NCBI RefSeq assembly: GCF_003860565.1
Contig: NZ_CP034157.1
Coordinates: 2,666,001-2,730,000 of the forward strand
DNA length: 64,000 nucleotides
Direction of reading: 5' to 3'
DNA from: Cloacibacterium normanense
GTDB taxonomy: Bacteria; Bacteroidota; Bacteroidia; Flavobacteriales; Weeksellaceae
Position numbers and translations under genes: made by a program. The notes below the pieces were generated by a model. The model was not told the origin of the DNA. It saw only the letters and a program-made list of their open reading frames with translations, and did not search any database. This document shows, in pieces, positions 25,675-34,816 of this stretch (the first letter of the stretch is position 1; each line of letters begins with the position of its first letter).

Positions 25675-27594
25675 ATGAAATACATCTTATTCATCATATT
25701 TTTTGCAGTACATTTTTTAGGCGCTCAAATTGTTAATAAAACCGATGGAAATGTTCCTTCTGATACATTAATAATAGATAAAGGAGGTAAAGATTCTTTG
25801 AAAATCTTTAAGCCAACCATAAATGACTACCAGCATTATACTCAGTTTTCTGAAAAGAAAATTTTTGATACAGTTTTTACTATTGACAAATCTTATCAAT
25901 TTACACAATACAATAACCAAGACAACTTTGGTAAAATACAATTTGCCAACATCGGTTCTGGATTTCAAGATTTAATGTTTCGTGTCAACAAAGAACAAAA
26001 TTTAGCATTATTACCTACTCGAAAATCACATTTTATTTTAGGAATTGATGATGTTAAATATTATGATGTAAAAACACCCACTACATCTTTCATTTACCAT
26101 AACGCGATGAAACAAGGAGCAGCCTTGAAAACTACTTATACTCAAAATGTAGGAAAAAATTTCAACGTAGCAGTAGAATATATGGGACTGCGTTCTCAAG
26201 GTGTTTACCAAAGAGAATTGGCGTCGTCTAATAATTTCATCTTGTCTTCTCGTTTTAATTCTAAGAACAATCGTTATCGATTTTTCACACATTACATTCA
26301 CCAAAATGTAAACAACGAAGAAAATGGTGGAATAGAAGATTTAAGTCTGTTCTTGGGAGATGACACTCGTTTTAATAACAGACAAAACCTTGCGGTAAAT
26401 CTTACCTCTACAGATTCTAGATTTTCGTACAGAAGATATTATTTCTCTCAAGAATTTCAGTTTGTCAATTCAGAGAAATATCCTTTTAAAGTAAGACATA
26501 CCATTTTCCATCAAGCCAATAAATATTGGTATAAACAACAAGGTTCTGAGTCGTTTTATAATTCAGATGTTGTAGAAGATTATGGAACGTCTGCTTATAA
26601 GTTTTCTAAAAATTTAAGCAATACATTTACCTTACTTTTTGATAAACCTACTTTCAAATTAGAAGCAGGAGTTCGTCACCAAATGATTAATTTAGGAACG
26701 GACAAAGAACTTCCAGCCATTGTTGGGGTCAATATTCCTTTAGACAATAAAGAAAATAGATTTGGTGCAGTAGGGAATTTAGAAATCAAATTATGGGACA
26801 AGGTAGATTTAAAATCTAATCTAGAATATTCTAACGGAAGTACTTTTGGCAATTTCCTTCGTTCAGAAAACAATTTGAAGTTAGAACCGATTAAAGATTA
26901 TATTTTAGATGCCCATGTAAATTTACAAACCTCTAAACCAAGTTTTAATTATTTAATCAACCCATCGTTTTACCAAAATTTCAATTATAATTTCTTAGAT
27001 GCTAAAAATGAAAGCACTTTAGAAATCGGAGGTAAAGTCAATCTAAAGTGGTTCCAAAGTTCAGTTTTTGCCAATTATTTTAGAATAGAAAATTACACAT
27101 ACATTGGAGCTGATTATCAACCAAAGCAAAGCGAGTCATCACTCAATATTTCTCAAATCGGTGGCGAAGCTACTTTTTCTTATTGGAAACTTAATTTCAA
27201 TACCAAATTGCTTTTCCAATCGGCTTTGTCTGAGAAGAATCTTTACCCAATGCCTAGTTTTATCGGTAGATTAAATGCGTATTATCAGGCAAAAGCGTTC
27301 AAAGATGCTGCAGAAATTCAAACTGGAATAAAAGTGTATTATTTCTCTAAATTTAATTCTAGAGAATATTTCCCAGTACTCAATGAATTTGCAGTTTCTG
27401 CAAATACGGCTTCTATTGGTGGTCAACCAATTGCAGATGCTTATTTTAACATGAAGGTAAAAAGAATGCTTATTTATGCAGAAGCGCAGCATGTAAACAC
27501 TACTTTTATGAAAAACAAATCATTCGCTGCTCCCAATTATCCTATTTATGATTTTCGATTGAATTTAGGAATTGTTTGGTATTTATTTCACTAA
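25675..27594 (+). CDS. Putative porin, Porin_10-type outer membrane beta-barrel
   Basis: A 639-residue protein with a signal peptide (MKYILFIIFFAVHFLGAQ) and the sequence profile of the Bacteroidota putative porin family (Porin_10). Marks are a soluble N-terminal part with FKPTINDYQHY and QFANIGSGFQDLMF, then many alternating aromatic strands such as NRYRFFTHYIHQNV and a C-terminal YDFRLNLGIVWYLFH ending in an aromatic, as expected for barrel insertion. What passes through it is not known. It is followed by bshC after 9 bases, so the two are co-transcribed. That pairing may simply be gene order rather than shared function. Confidence 0.85.
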   Translation: MKYILFIIFFAVHFLGAQIVNKTDGNVPSDTLIIDKGGKDSLKIFKPTINDYQHYTQFSEKKIFDTVFTIDKSYQFTQYNNQDNFGKIQFANIGSGFQDLMFRVNKEQNLALLPTRKSHFILGIDDVKYYDVKTPTTSFIYHNAMKQGAALKTTYTQNVGKNFNVAVEYMGLRSQGVYQRELASSNNFILSSRFNSKNNRYRFFTHYIHQNVNNEENGGIEDLSLFLGDDTRFNNRQNLAVNLTSTDSRFSYRRYYFSQEFQFVNSEKYPFKVRHTIFHQANKYWYKQQGSESFYNSDVVEDYGTSAYKFSKNLSNTFTLLFDKPTFKLEAGVRHQMINLGTDKELPAIVGVNIPLDNKENRFGAVGNLEIKLWDKVDLKSNLEYSNGSTFGNFLRSENNLKLEPIKDYILDAHVNLQTSKPSFNYLINPSFYQNFNYNFLDAKNESTLEIGGKVNLKWFQSSVFANYFRIENYTYIGADYQPKQSESSLNISQIGGEATFSYWKLNFNTKLLFQSALSEKNLYPMPSFIGRLNAYYQAKAFKDAAEIQTGIKVYYFSKFNSREYFPVLNEFAVSANTASIGGQPIADAYFNMKVKRMLIYAEAQHVNTTFMKNKSFAAPNYPIYDFRLNLGIVWYLFH

Positions 27595-27603
27595 ATTTGC
27601 TTC

Positions 27604-29172
27604 ATGCCGAAGTTTAAATTTCCGTTTCAAGATTTAGAAACCATCCCGAAATTAATCAAGGACTTTCTTCAACAAGAGATTCCGCAGTTTTCTGCATATC
27701 AGTTTACTTTAGATAACGCACTGTTACAAGCAGAAAAAAAAGCACATAACTATACACTAGAGCAAAGAAAAATACTGGTAGACGTTCTTAGAGCGCAGCA
27801 TCAGCATTTAGATTTAAGTGCTAAGCAATCGCAGAATTTAGATTTGCTCTTGTCCGAAAATACTTTTACCGTAACTACAGGTCATCAGTTGAATTTGTTT
27901 TCTGGGCCAGTTTTTTTTGTCTACAAAATTTTACAAACCATAAAAACGGCTGATTTTTTAACTCAAAATTCCGATAAAAATTTTGTTCCTATCTTTTGGT
28001 TGGCTACAGAAGATCACGATTTTGAGGAGATTAATCATTTCAAAACTGCAAATGGATTTTATCAAATCAAAGGAAGTTCTGGTGGTGCAGTTGGCAGAAT
28101 TATTATAGAAGACAATAGTTTTTTAGAAGAATTCGAAAAAGAGTTTAAAGATGATGTTTTCGGAACACAGCTTATTCTTCTTGCCAAAAAAGCTTATCAA
28201 AAAGGAAGAACTTTTACCGAAGCTACTCAGATTTTGGTTCAAGAGATTTTTGCAGAATTTGGACTTTTAATGATAGATGGAGACGATGTTTTGCTCAAAA
28301 ATCAAATGCAAAATATCTTCAAAGAAGAACTGGTAAATCACACGACACATCATTTTTCTCAAGAAAATGTAAAATTCCTAACCGAGAAATACGGAAAAGT
28401 ACAAGTAAACCCTAGAGAAATTAATCTTTTCTACTTGTCCGACACCAGAAATAGAATAGAATTTGATGGAGAACAATTTCAGATTGTAGATAAAAATCTC
28501 ACGTTTACTTTAGAAGAATTGGCAGAAGATTGGTCTAAAATTTCACCGAATGCTTTGTTAAGACCTGTTTTTCAAGAAAAAGTTTTGCCCAATATTGCTT
28601 ACATTGGTGGGAATGCAGAAATCATGTATTGGTTAGAAATGCCAAAGGTTTTTGAAAAATTTGGGGCAGAATTTCCTCTTTTGGTTCCGAGAAACTCTAT
28701 GTTGTTCCTTAGAGAGAAAACTTTAGATAAAATAGAAAAATCTGGAGTAGCCTTACAAGACTTTTTGGGAGATTTTCAGAAATTCTTAAATCAAAAATTG
28801 CTGAAAGAATCAGAACTGAATGCCGATTTAGAAAAGCGAGAGCAATTGTTAAAAGAAAATTTCGAAATTTTAAAAAATAAAGCTTCACTTACTGCCGTTA
28901 CCTTTAGAAATATGGTAGAAGCAGAAGAAACGAGACAATTGAAGTCTTTTCAGAAATTTAAGAAAAGATTGTTACGTGCAGAAAAAATTCTTCACGCAGA
29001 TAAAATAGATTATCTTCAGCGTTTGTATTCAGAAATTCACCCTGCTAATAATTGGCAAGAAAGAAGCCTCAATTTCAGTGTCTTTTTCGCAGAAAATGGC
29101 GAAAAATGGCTCAAAAATTGTTACCAAGAAATGGAGGTTTTAAATTCTGTCTTAATTGTTAGCGAATTTTAG
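27604..29172 (+). CDS. bshC: Bacillithiol biosynthesis cysteine-adding enzyme
   Basis: Proposed to join cysteine to glucosaminyl-malate in the last step of bacillithiol synthesis. The 522 residues fit the family length. Its signature segments are FTVTTGHQLNLFSGPVFFVY, FVPIFWLATEDHDFEEINHF, and LLRPVFQEKVLPNIAYIGG followed by AEIMYWLEMPKVF. A coiled-coil region at about residues 390-460 (rich in Leu, Glu and Lys) precedes the end. bshA and bshB are not in the window. Presence of bshC implies bacillithiol as the low-molecular-weight thiol of this organism, which is typical for many Bacteroidota. Confidence 0.95.
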   Translation: MPKFKFPFQDLETIPKLIKDFLQQEIPQFSAYQFTLDNALLQAEKKAHNYTLEQRKILVDVLRAQHQHLDLSAKQSQNLDLLLSENTFTVTTGHQLNLFSGPVFFVYKILQTIKTADFLTQNSDKNFVPIFWLATEDHDFEEINHFKTANGFYQIKGSSGGAVGRIIIEDNSFLEEFEKEFKDDVFGTQLILLAKKAYQKGRTFTEATQILVQEIFAEFGLLMIDGDDVLLKNQMQNIFKEELVNHTTHHFSQENVKFLTEKYGKVQVNPREINLFYLSDTRNRIEFDGEQFQIVDKNLTFTLEELAEDWSKISPNALLRPVFQEKVLPNIAYIGGNAEIMYWLEMPKVFEKFGAEFPLLVPRNSMLFLREKTLDKIEKSGVALQDFLGDFQKFLNQKLLKESELNADLEKREQLLKENFEILKNKASLTAVTFRNMVEAEETRQLKSFQKFKKRLLRAEKILHADKIDYLQRLYSEIHPANNWQERSLNFSVFFAENGEKWLKNCYQEMEVLNSVLIVSEF

Positions 29173-29209
29173 CCCGAAAAACATTAATTTTGTAACTTAA
29201 ATAACGAGG

Positions 29210-31108
29210 ATGAAAAAATATCTTGTATTCATATATACGTTAATAGGTTTTGTAGCTTTTGCGCAGAAAACACATACTGTAGCAAAAGGTGATACTCCGT
29301 ATAATATTTCTAAAAAATATGGGGTAACACTAGACGAACTCACGAAGCTAAATCCTCAAATCAAAGAGGGAAAATTAGCGATTGGAGATGTTTTAATCAT
29401 CACTAAGAAAAACTCAGAAGTTGTAAAAACTACTGAAAAAGCGGTGGCTACTACCAATCAAAAATTAGGCAAAATCGTACTTCAACCGAAGCAAACGATT
29501 TACGGAATTACCAAACAATATCATATTTCTGAAGCGGATTTAAGAAAATTGAATCCTAACTTAGACCAGCATATGAAAATTGGTGACGAGGTAACTTTGC
29601 CTGCTGAAAATATCAAAAAATATGCAGATCAAAATGCATTTGTAAAAACAGAAATTCCAGTAGAAAAACCTGTGGAAAAGGCAGTAGAAAAGCCAAAAGC
29701 AGATGAAGGAACTTATGTAATTCAGCCAAAAGATAATTATTACAGAATTACCAAAAGTTTTAACCTTACTCAAGAGGAATTATTTGCCATCAATCCTGGT
29801 TTAGAAGAAAAAGGATTGCAACCCGGCGAAGTCATTAATGTGAAAAAACCTCAAAATTCTAAGGTTAAAGAAACCGTAACTTGGCAAGAAGACAAAAAAA
29901 CCGAGAAAGCAGAAGTTCAAAATGTAGTTGCAGACGAATACCAAACGTACACGGTTCAGAATGGGGATACAGTTTTCGGGATTCTTAATAAATTTAATGT
30001 TTCGCTAGACCAATTGCTAGAACTTAATCCTAAACTTTCAGAAGGTTTAAAACCAGGAATGGTTCTAAAAGTGAAGAAGCTAGAAGCGGGTTATGTTAAA
30101 AAATCTGGTGATGAACTAAATGTAGTTTTAATGTTGCCATTCGGTTTTGATGATGGTGATAGTAAATACAGAAGTATGGCTGCTGATTTCTTAACGGGTG
30201 CAAAATTAGCCATCGAAAGAAATGCTAAAGCTGGTCAAAAACTAGATGTAAAAGTAGTAGACGCAGGAAGTGAAGCAAGTTTTAAAAATTCACTTACGCA
30301 AATCAATCAAAATAATACAGACTTAATCATAGGACCGTTTTTCAAGTCAAACGTTTTAGAAGTTTTAGACTATGTAAAAACTCAAAAAATTCCTGTGGTA
30401 GCTCCGTTTGCTAACTCTCCAGAGCTTAGAAATTATAGCAATTTGGTGATTATTGAAACGGAACAAAGTGTTTTTGCAGACAGAATTGTAAAAGAAGTTT
30501 CTTTGGCTTATTCTGACCAAAAAATATATATCGTGGCAGATTCTGATAAGACTTATGCCAATTATATGAAAAAACAGTTAGAAGGTCAGTTGAAAAATGC
30601 AAACATCACCGTAGTAAATTCTTCGGCAGATATTCAGTTAGATACAAATATGATGACTGGTCAAACCGCTCCTATAATTGCGATTTTGGCGAATGATAAT
30701 GATGATGCAGGAAGTGATTTTTCAAAAAGAATCATTGAGTTAGCTAAAGAAACCAGCGGAATGAAATCATTCAGTATGTATTATCATCCATCTTTTGAAA
30801 AAAATATTGCCGAACTCAGCAATGCGAGCTTGGTGTATTTGATGGATAGAAAAATAAACACAGACGGTGACTTCGAAAAAGAAGTTCTCGCAGATTATAA
30901 GAAAAAATATTGCAAAGCACCTTCTAAGTATGCTGTAATTGGTTTTGACGTAGTGAATGATATGTTGACCAGAGAAAACAGCAAGGGAGAATTGTTTAAG
31001 CAAATGAATAAACCTCAAACCCAATTGGCTACCAAGTTTGAATTTGTACGAAACAAAAACGGAGCATACGTGAACCAGGGGTACAGAGTAGTGAGATTAG
31101 TTCCTTAA
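29210..31108 (+). CDS. LysM-repeat protein fused to a periplasmic binding-like domain
   Basis: An exported 632-residue protein with signal peptide MKKYLVFIYTLIGFVAFAQ. Four LysM repeats lie at about residues 21-66, 88-132, 167-212 and 245-290; examples are THTVAKGDTPYNISKKYGVT and YTVQNGDTVFGILNKFNVS. These bind peptidoglycan glycan chains. From about residue 302 to the end a type 1 periplasmic binding-like domain follows (LNVVLMLPFGFDDGD, DLIIGPFFKSNVLEVLDYVK, KIPVVAPFANSPEL). A similar layout is common in Bacteroidota, where its ligand is unknown. It probably sits in the periplasm attached to the wall. No transporter genes accompany it. It is separated by 37 bases from bshC. Confidence 0.9.
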   Translation: MKKYLVFIYTLIGFVAFAQKTHTVAKGDTPYNISKKYGVTLDELTKLNPQIKEGKLAIGDVLIITKKNSEVVKTTEKAVATTNQKLGKIVLQPKQTIYGITKQYHISEADLRKLNPNLDQHMKIGDEVTLPAENIKKYADQNAFVKTEIPVEKPVEKAVEKPKADEGTYVIQPKDNYYRITKSFNLTQEELFAINPGLEEKGLQPGEVINVKKPQNSKVKETVTWQEDKKTEKAEVQNVVADEYQTYTVQNGDTVFGILNKFNVSLDQLLELNPKLSEGLKPGMVLKVKKLEAGYVKKSGDELNVVLMLPFGFDDGDSKYRSMAADFLTGAKLAIERNAKAGQKLDVKVVDAGSEASFKNSLTQINQNNTDLIIGPFFKSNVLEVLDYVKTQKIPVVAPFANSPELRNYSNLVIIETEQSVFADRIVKEVSLAYSDQKIYIVADSDKTYANYMKKQLEGQLKNANITVVNSSADIQLDTNMMTGQTAPIIAILANDNDDAGSDFSKRIIELAKETSGMKSFSMYYHPSFEKNIAELSNASLVYLMDRKINTDGDFEKEVLADYKKKYCKAPSKYAVIGFDVVNDMLTRENSKGELFKQMNKPQTQLATKFEFVRNKNGAYVNQGYRVVRLVP

Positions 31109-31167
31109 TAGCGAAAACTAATACTAAACAAAAGAAGAATAAGACTCAAATTTATCGAAAAAAAATT

Positions 31168-32043
31168 ATGAAAGCACTTGTATTTCCAGGGCAAGGTTCT
31201 CAGTTCGTAGGAATGGGAAAAGAACTCTATGATAGTAGAAAAGAAATTAAAGACCTCATGGATTTCAGTAATGAAATTCTAGGTTTTGATATACTAAAAA
31301 TCATGTTCGAGGGAACTGATGAAGACCTTAAAAAAACAAAAGTTACCCAACCAGCAATATTTATTCATTCTGTAGCTGCTGTAAAAGCAATTGACGGAAC
31401 AGGAGCTCAAATGGTAGCAGGACATTCTCTAGGAGAGTTCTCTGCTTTAGTTGCTAATGGAGTTTTGAGTTTTGAAGACGGACTTAAGTTGGTTTCAGAA
31501 AGAGCTTTGGCGATGCAAGAAGCATGTGATGTTAATCCATCTTCTATGGCAGCAATTCTAGGTTTAGATGATGCTAAAGTGGAAGAAATTTGTGCTTCAA
31601 TTGGTGGAGTAGTAGTTCCAGCGAATTACAACTGTCCAGGACAATTGGTGATTTCTGGTGAAACCAAAGCGGTAGAAGAAGCGTGTAATGCAATGAAAGA
31701 AGCTGGTGCGAAAAGAGCATTAATTTTACCTGTAAATGGTGCGTTTCATTCTCCATTAATGCAGCCTGCACAAGAAAGATTGGCTGCGGCAATAGAAAAT
31801 GCAAAATTTAGAAAAGCGACCATTCCTGTTTATCAAAATATTACCACGACTGCTGTTACAAATCCAGATGAAATTAAGAAAAATCTGATTGCTCAATTAA
31901 CAGGACCTGTAAAATGGACACAGTCTGTACAAAACATGATTAAAGACGGCGCTACAAATTTTGTAGAAGTAGGACCGGGAAAAACTTTGCAAGGACTGAT
32001 AAAGAAGATTAACTCCGAAGTAACAGTTGCATCTGCAATTTAA
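31168..32043 (+). CDS. fabD: Malonyl-CoA:ACP transacylase
   Basis: Loads malonyl groups onto acyl carrier protein for fatty acid synthesis in the cytoplasm. The 291 residues carry ALVFPGQGSQFVGMGKEL at the start, the active-site serine in AGHSLGEFSALV at about residue 90, a conserved Arg in LVSERALAMQEA, the catalytic His in VNGAFHSPLM at about residue 198, and VEVGPGKTLQGLIKK at the end. It stands alone in this window, without other fab genes, 59 bases after the LysM gene. A strong terminator follows. Confidence 0.97.
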   Translation: MKALVFPGQGSQFVGMGKELYDSRKEIKDLMDFSNEILGFDILKIMFEGTDEDLKKTKVTQPAIFIHSVAAVKAIDGTGAQMVAGHSLGEFSALVANGVLSFEDGLKLVSERALAMQEACDVNPSSMAAILGLDDAKVEEICASIGGVVVPANYNCPGQLVISGETKAVEEACNAMKEAGAKRALILPVNGAFHSPLMQPAQERLAAAIENAKFRKATIPVYQNITTTAVTNPDEIKKNLIAQLTGPVKWTQSVQNMIKDGATNFVEVGPGKTLQGLIKKINSEVTVASAI

Positions 32044-32051
32044 AATAAAGT

Positions 32052-32081
32052 AAGCCACAAATTTTTTTGTGGCTTTTTTTT
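32052..32081 (+). terminator. Terminator after fabD
   Basis: AAGCCACAAA (32052-32061) and TTTGTGGCTT (32066-32075) form a 10-bp stem with a TTTT loop, followed by a long T run to 32084. A TATTTTTG -7-like element at 32084-32091 overlaps its end and may serve the next gene. Confidence 0.93.
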
Positions 32082-32107
32082 TTTATTTTTGTTAAAAATA
32101 AAATCCT

Positions 32108-33010
32108 TTGAAAAATCATATATTTTCACCAGGCAAATTACTGATTACTTCAGAATACTTTGTTTTAGATGGAGCTTTAGCTTTAGCAGTACCTACTCGA
32201 TTGGGGCAAGATTTTTATTCAGAAGAAGAAAAAGATAGTGCTTCCATGGTTTTTTGGGAGGCTTTGCATGAGAACAAACCTTGGCTTTCTATCCAAATAG
32301 ATTATAAAAATTGGGAAATTATACAAACCAACCTTCCTGAAAGCGCAGCATTTATTCTTAAAGTGCTTCAAAACGTACAGAAACTTTCTACAGAAAAATT
32401 TCATAGCGATTCTACGTATAAGATTACTACTAATTTACAGTTCCCCTCGAATTATGGATTGGGGAGTAGTTCTACATTGATGAATAATTTAGCAGAATGG
32501 TCTTGTATAGATGCTTTTCTTCTTAATGAACTTTCTTTGGGTGGAAGTGGTTATGATATAGCTGTGGCTCAAGAAAAATCTGCCATTCTTTATCAAAATA
32601 ACCCTAGAAAAGTGGAAAGAGTAGAATTCAATCCTAGTTTTACTGATGATTTAATCTTCATTCATTTAAACCAAAAGCAAGATAGTAGAGAAGGAATAAG
32701 AGCTTTTCAGTCTCAAAAAAAATCTTTAGATTTAAGAACTGACTTTTCAGAAATTACTCAAAAAGTACTACAATGTAAAACCTTGGAAGAGTTTTCTAAC
32801 CTTATGATGCTGCATGAGAGTAAGTTAAGTGAATTTTTAGGAATGAAAACCGCTAAAGAAAAACACTTTCAAGACTGCCCAAGTTTCATCAAAAGTTTGG
32901 GAGCTTGGGGCGGAGATTTCGTTCTAGCTTCAAAATTTGGGGATTACAAAAATTACTTTTTTGAGCGCAATTTTAAAAATATATTAGAATGGAAAAATTT
33001 AATTGCTTGA
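32108..33010 (+). CDS. GYDIA-type GHMP kinase
   Basis: A 300-residue small-molecule kinase of the GHMP superfamily (galactokinase, homoserine, mevalonate, phosphomevalonate). It opens with HIFSPGKLLITSEYFVLDGA, where the SPGKLLITSEY motif resembles mevalonate kinases, has the ATP-binding glycine-serine loop NYGLGSSSTLMNNLA at about residue 118, and contains LGGSGYDIAVA, the motif that names the Bacteroidota GYDIA family. The start is TTG at 32108, directly before a strong N-terminal motif. The substrate is not proven; a mevalonate-pathway role was suggested by its resemblance, but no other isoprenoid genes are nearby. Confidence 0.85.
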   Translation: MKNHIFSPGKLLITSEYFVLDGALALAVPTRLGQDFYSEEEKDSASMVFWEALHENKPWLSIQIDYKNWEIIQTNLPESAAFILKVLQNVQKLSTEKFHSDSTYKITTNLQFPSNYGLGSSSTLMNNLAEWSCIDAFLLNELSLGGSGYDIAVAQEKSAILYQNNPRKVERVEFNPSFTDDLIFIHLNQKQDSREGIRAFQSQKKSLDLRTDFSEITQKVLQCKTLEEFSNLMMLHESKLSEFLGMKTAKEKHFQDCPSFIKSLGAWGGDFVLASKFGDYKNYFFERNFKNILEWKNLIA

Positions 33011-33087
33011 TAATTAATGAATTAAGAATTTTAGTCATGATGGATTTCAGTGACCAATATCATCAATTAAGATTTAATAAAACTATA

Positions 33088-33104
33088 TACTTTTGCTAAT
33101 TTTG
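33088..33104 (+). promoter_or_regulatory. Two overlapping -7-like elements before pckA
   Basis: TACTTTTG at 33088-33095 and TAATTTTG at 33097-33104 both match TAnnTTTG. No clear TTTG lies at the proper upstream distance. The leader to the ATG at 33147 would be about 37-45 bases. Confidence 0.45.
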
Positions 33105-33146
33105 TAATACAAAAAAATAAGAATCATTAATATAATTTTTTTAACT

Positions 33147-34751
33147 ATGAAAAATTTAAAAATCATCCAAGAACTACACGATTTAGGAATCACAGGTTAT
33201 CATGAAGTAGTGTACAATCCAAGTTATGAAGAGCTTTATCAAGCAGAAATGTCTGCTAAAAATAAAGGCTTTGAAAAAGGTGCGGTTACTGAATCTGGTG
33301 CAGTTGCAGTTAAAACAGGTGTTTTTACTGGAAGATCTCCTAAAGACAGATATATAGTATTAGATGATGTTACTAAAGATACTATTTGCTGGGACGGAAA
33401 AGTTAATTTTCCTACAACTCCAGAAATTTTCGCAAGCTGTAAAACCTTAGTATTAGAGCAATTATCTACTTCTAAAAGATTATATGTAGTAGATGCTTTT
33501 TGTGGTACTAATCCAGATACAAGACTTAAAGTAAGATTTGTAATGGAAGTAGCTTGGCAAGCACATTTCGTGACTAATATGTTTATTAGACCATCTATCT
33601 ACGAACTAGAAAACTTTGGTGAGCCAGATTTCGTAGTAATGAACGGTTCTAAAACAGTAAATCCAGATTGGCAGGCTCAAGGATTAAATTCTGAAAACTT
33701 TGTAATGTTTAACCTTACAGAAAGAATCCAAATTATCGGAGGAACTTGGTATGGAGGTGAGATGAAGAAAGGGATGTTTGCCATGATGAACTACTATCTT
33801 CCATTAAAAGGAATGGCTTCTATGCACTGCTCTGCAAACGTAGGTGAAGAAGGTGATGTAGCATTATTCTTCGGACTTTCTGGTACAGGTAAAACTACAC
33901 TTTCTGCAGACCCAAAAAGATATTTAATTGGTGATGACGAACACGGTTGGGATGATAATGGTGTATTTAACTACGAAGGAGGTTGCTATGCAAAAGTAAT
34001 TGACCTTACTGAAGAAAAAGAACCAGACATTTTCAGAGCGATTAAGAGAGATGCTTTATTAGAAAACGTAGTGGTAAACGAATATGGCGAAATAGACTAT
34101 AAAGATAATTCTATTACAGAAAATACTAGAGTTTCTTACCCAATCTATCATATTAATAAAATTGTACTTCCTTCTAAAGCTGGTCACGCTAAAAAAATCG
34201 TTTATTTATCAGCAGATGCATTCGGAGTATTGCCTCCAGTATCTATTTTAAGTGATGATCAAGCTCAATACCACTTCTTATGCGGATATACCTCTAAATT
34301 AGCAGGAACAGAGAGAGGAATTACTTCTCCAGAACCTTCATTCTCTCCAGCTTTCGGTGAAGCTTTCCTTACTTTACACCCAACAATGTATTCTAAAACA
34401 TTAATTGGTAAAATGAAAGAACACGGAGCGAAAGCTTATTTAGTAAATACAGGTTGGAATGGTACTGGTAAGAGAATTTCTCTTAAAGATACTAGAGCAA
34501 TTATTGACTCAATCATAGATGGTTCAATAGAATCTGCACCTAAAACTGTAGTTCCAATTATGAATTTAGAAATTCCTACTTCTTTACCAAATGTAACTGA
34601 AGGAATTCTTGATCCAAGAAATACTTATGCTGATGTTTCTGAATGGGAAGCTAAAGCTAAAGATTTAGGAGCTAGATATATTAAAAACTTTGAACAATAT
34701 TGTGATACAGAAGAAGGTAAAAGATTAGTTTCAGCTGGACCTCAATTATAA
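33147..34751 (+). CDS. pckA: Phosphoenolpyruvate carboxykinase (ATP)
   Basis: Converts oxaloacetate and ATP to phosphoenolpyruvate, CO2 and ADP, the gluconeogenic entry step, or runs in reverse for fermentative CO2 fixation. The 534 residues match the ATP-dependent family. [14 protein letters not shown] carries the substrate-binding Arg, [16 protein letters not shown] is the P-loop at about residue 245, [19 protein letters not shown] is the metal-binding kinase-2 region, and [20 protein letters not shown] lies near the end. Its downstream terminator has been split by the IS element, so transcripts may now run into the element from the wrong side. Confidence 0.98.
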   Translation: MKNLKIIQELHDLGITGYHEVVYNPSYEELYQAEMSAKNKGFEKGAVTESGAVAVKTGVFTGRSPKDRYIVLDDVTKDTICWDGKVNFPTTPEIFASCKTLVLEQLSTSKRLYVVDAFCGTNPDTRLKVRFVMEVAWQAHFVTNMFIRPSIYELENFGEPDFVVMNGSKTVNPDWQAQGLNSENFVMFNLTERIQIIGGTWYGGEMKKGMFAMMNYYLPLKGMASMHCSANVGEEGDVALFFGLSGTGKTTLSADPKRYLIGDDEHGWDDNGVFNYEGGCYAKVIDLTEEKEPDIFRAIKRDALLENVVVNEYGEIDYKDNSITENTRVSYPIYHINKIVLPSKAGHAKKIVYLSADAFGVLPPVSILSDDQAQYHFLCGYTSKLAGTERGITSPEPSFSPAFGEAFLTLHPTMYSKTLIGKMKEHGAKAYLVNTGWNGTGKRISLKDTRAIIDSIIDGSIESAPKTVVPIMNLEIPTSLPNVTEGILDPRNTYADVSEWEAKAKDLGARYIKNFEQYCDTEEGKRLVSAGPQL

Positions 34752-34774
34752 AAATCAGAGAAATACCTAAATAT

Positions 34775-34785
34775 AAAATCCTCAG
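34775..34785. terminator. Left half of the split pckA/aroQ terminator
   Basis: AAAATCCTCAG is the left arm of a hairpin whose right arm CTGAGGATTTT now lies at 36222-36232. Without the 1427-base IS and one copy of its TTT duplication, the arms would form a perfect 11-bp stem around the loop TTTACG followed by TTT. It would have served pckA on the plus strand and aroQ on the minus strand. Confidence 0.75.
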
Positions 34786-34816
34786 TTTTAGACTGCACCC
34801 AAAAGTTTAGACAAAA

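Noticed and set aside
33037-33099. 20-codon ORF upstream of pckA
   Set aside because: It overlaps both promoter-like elements of pckA and has no favourable context or notable composition.
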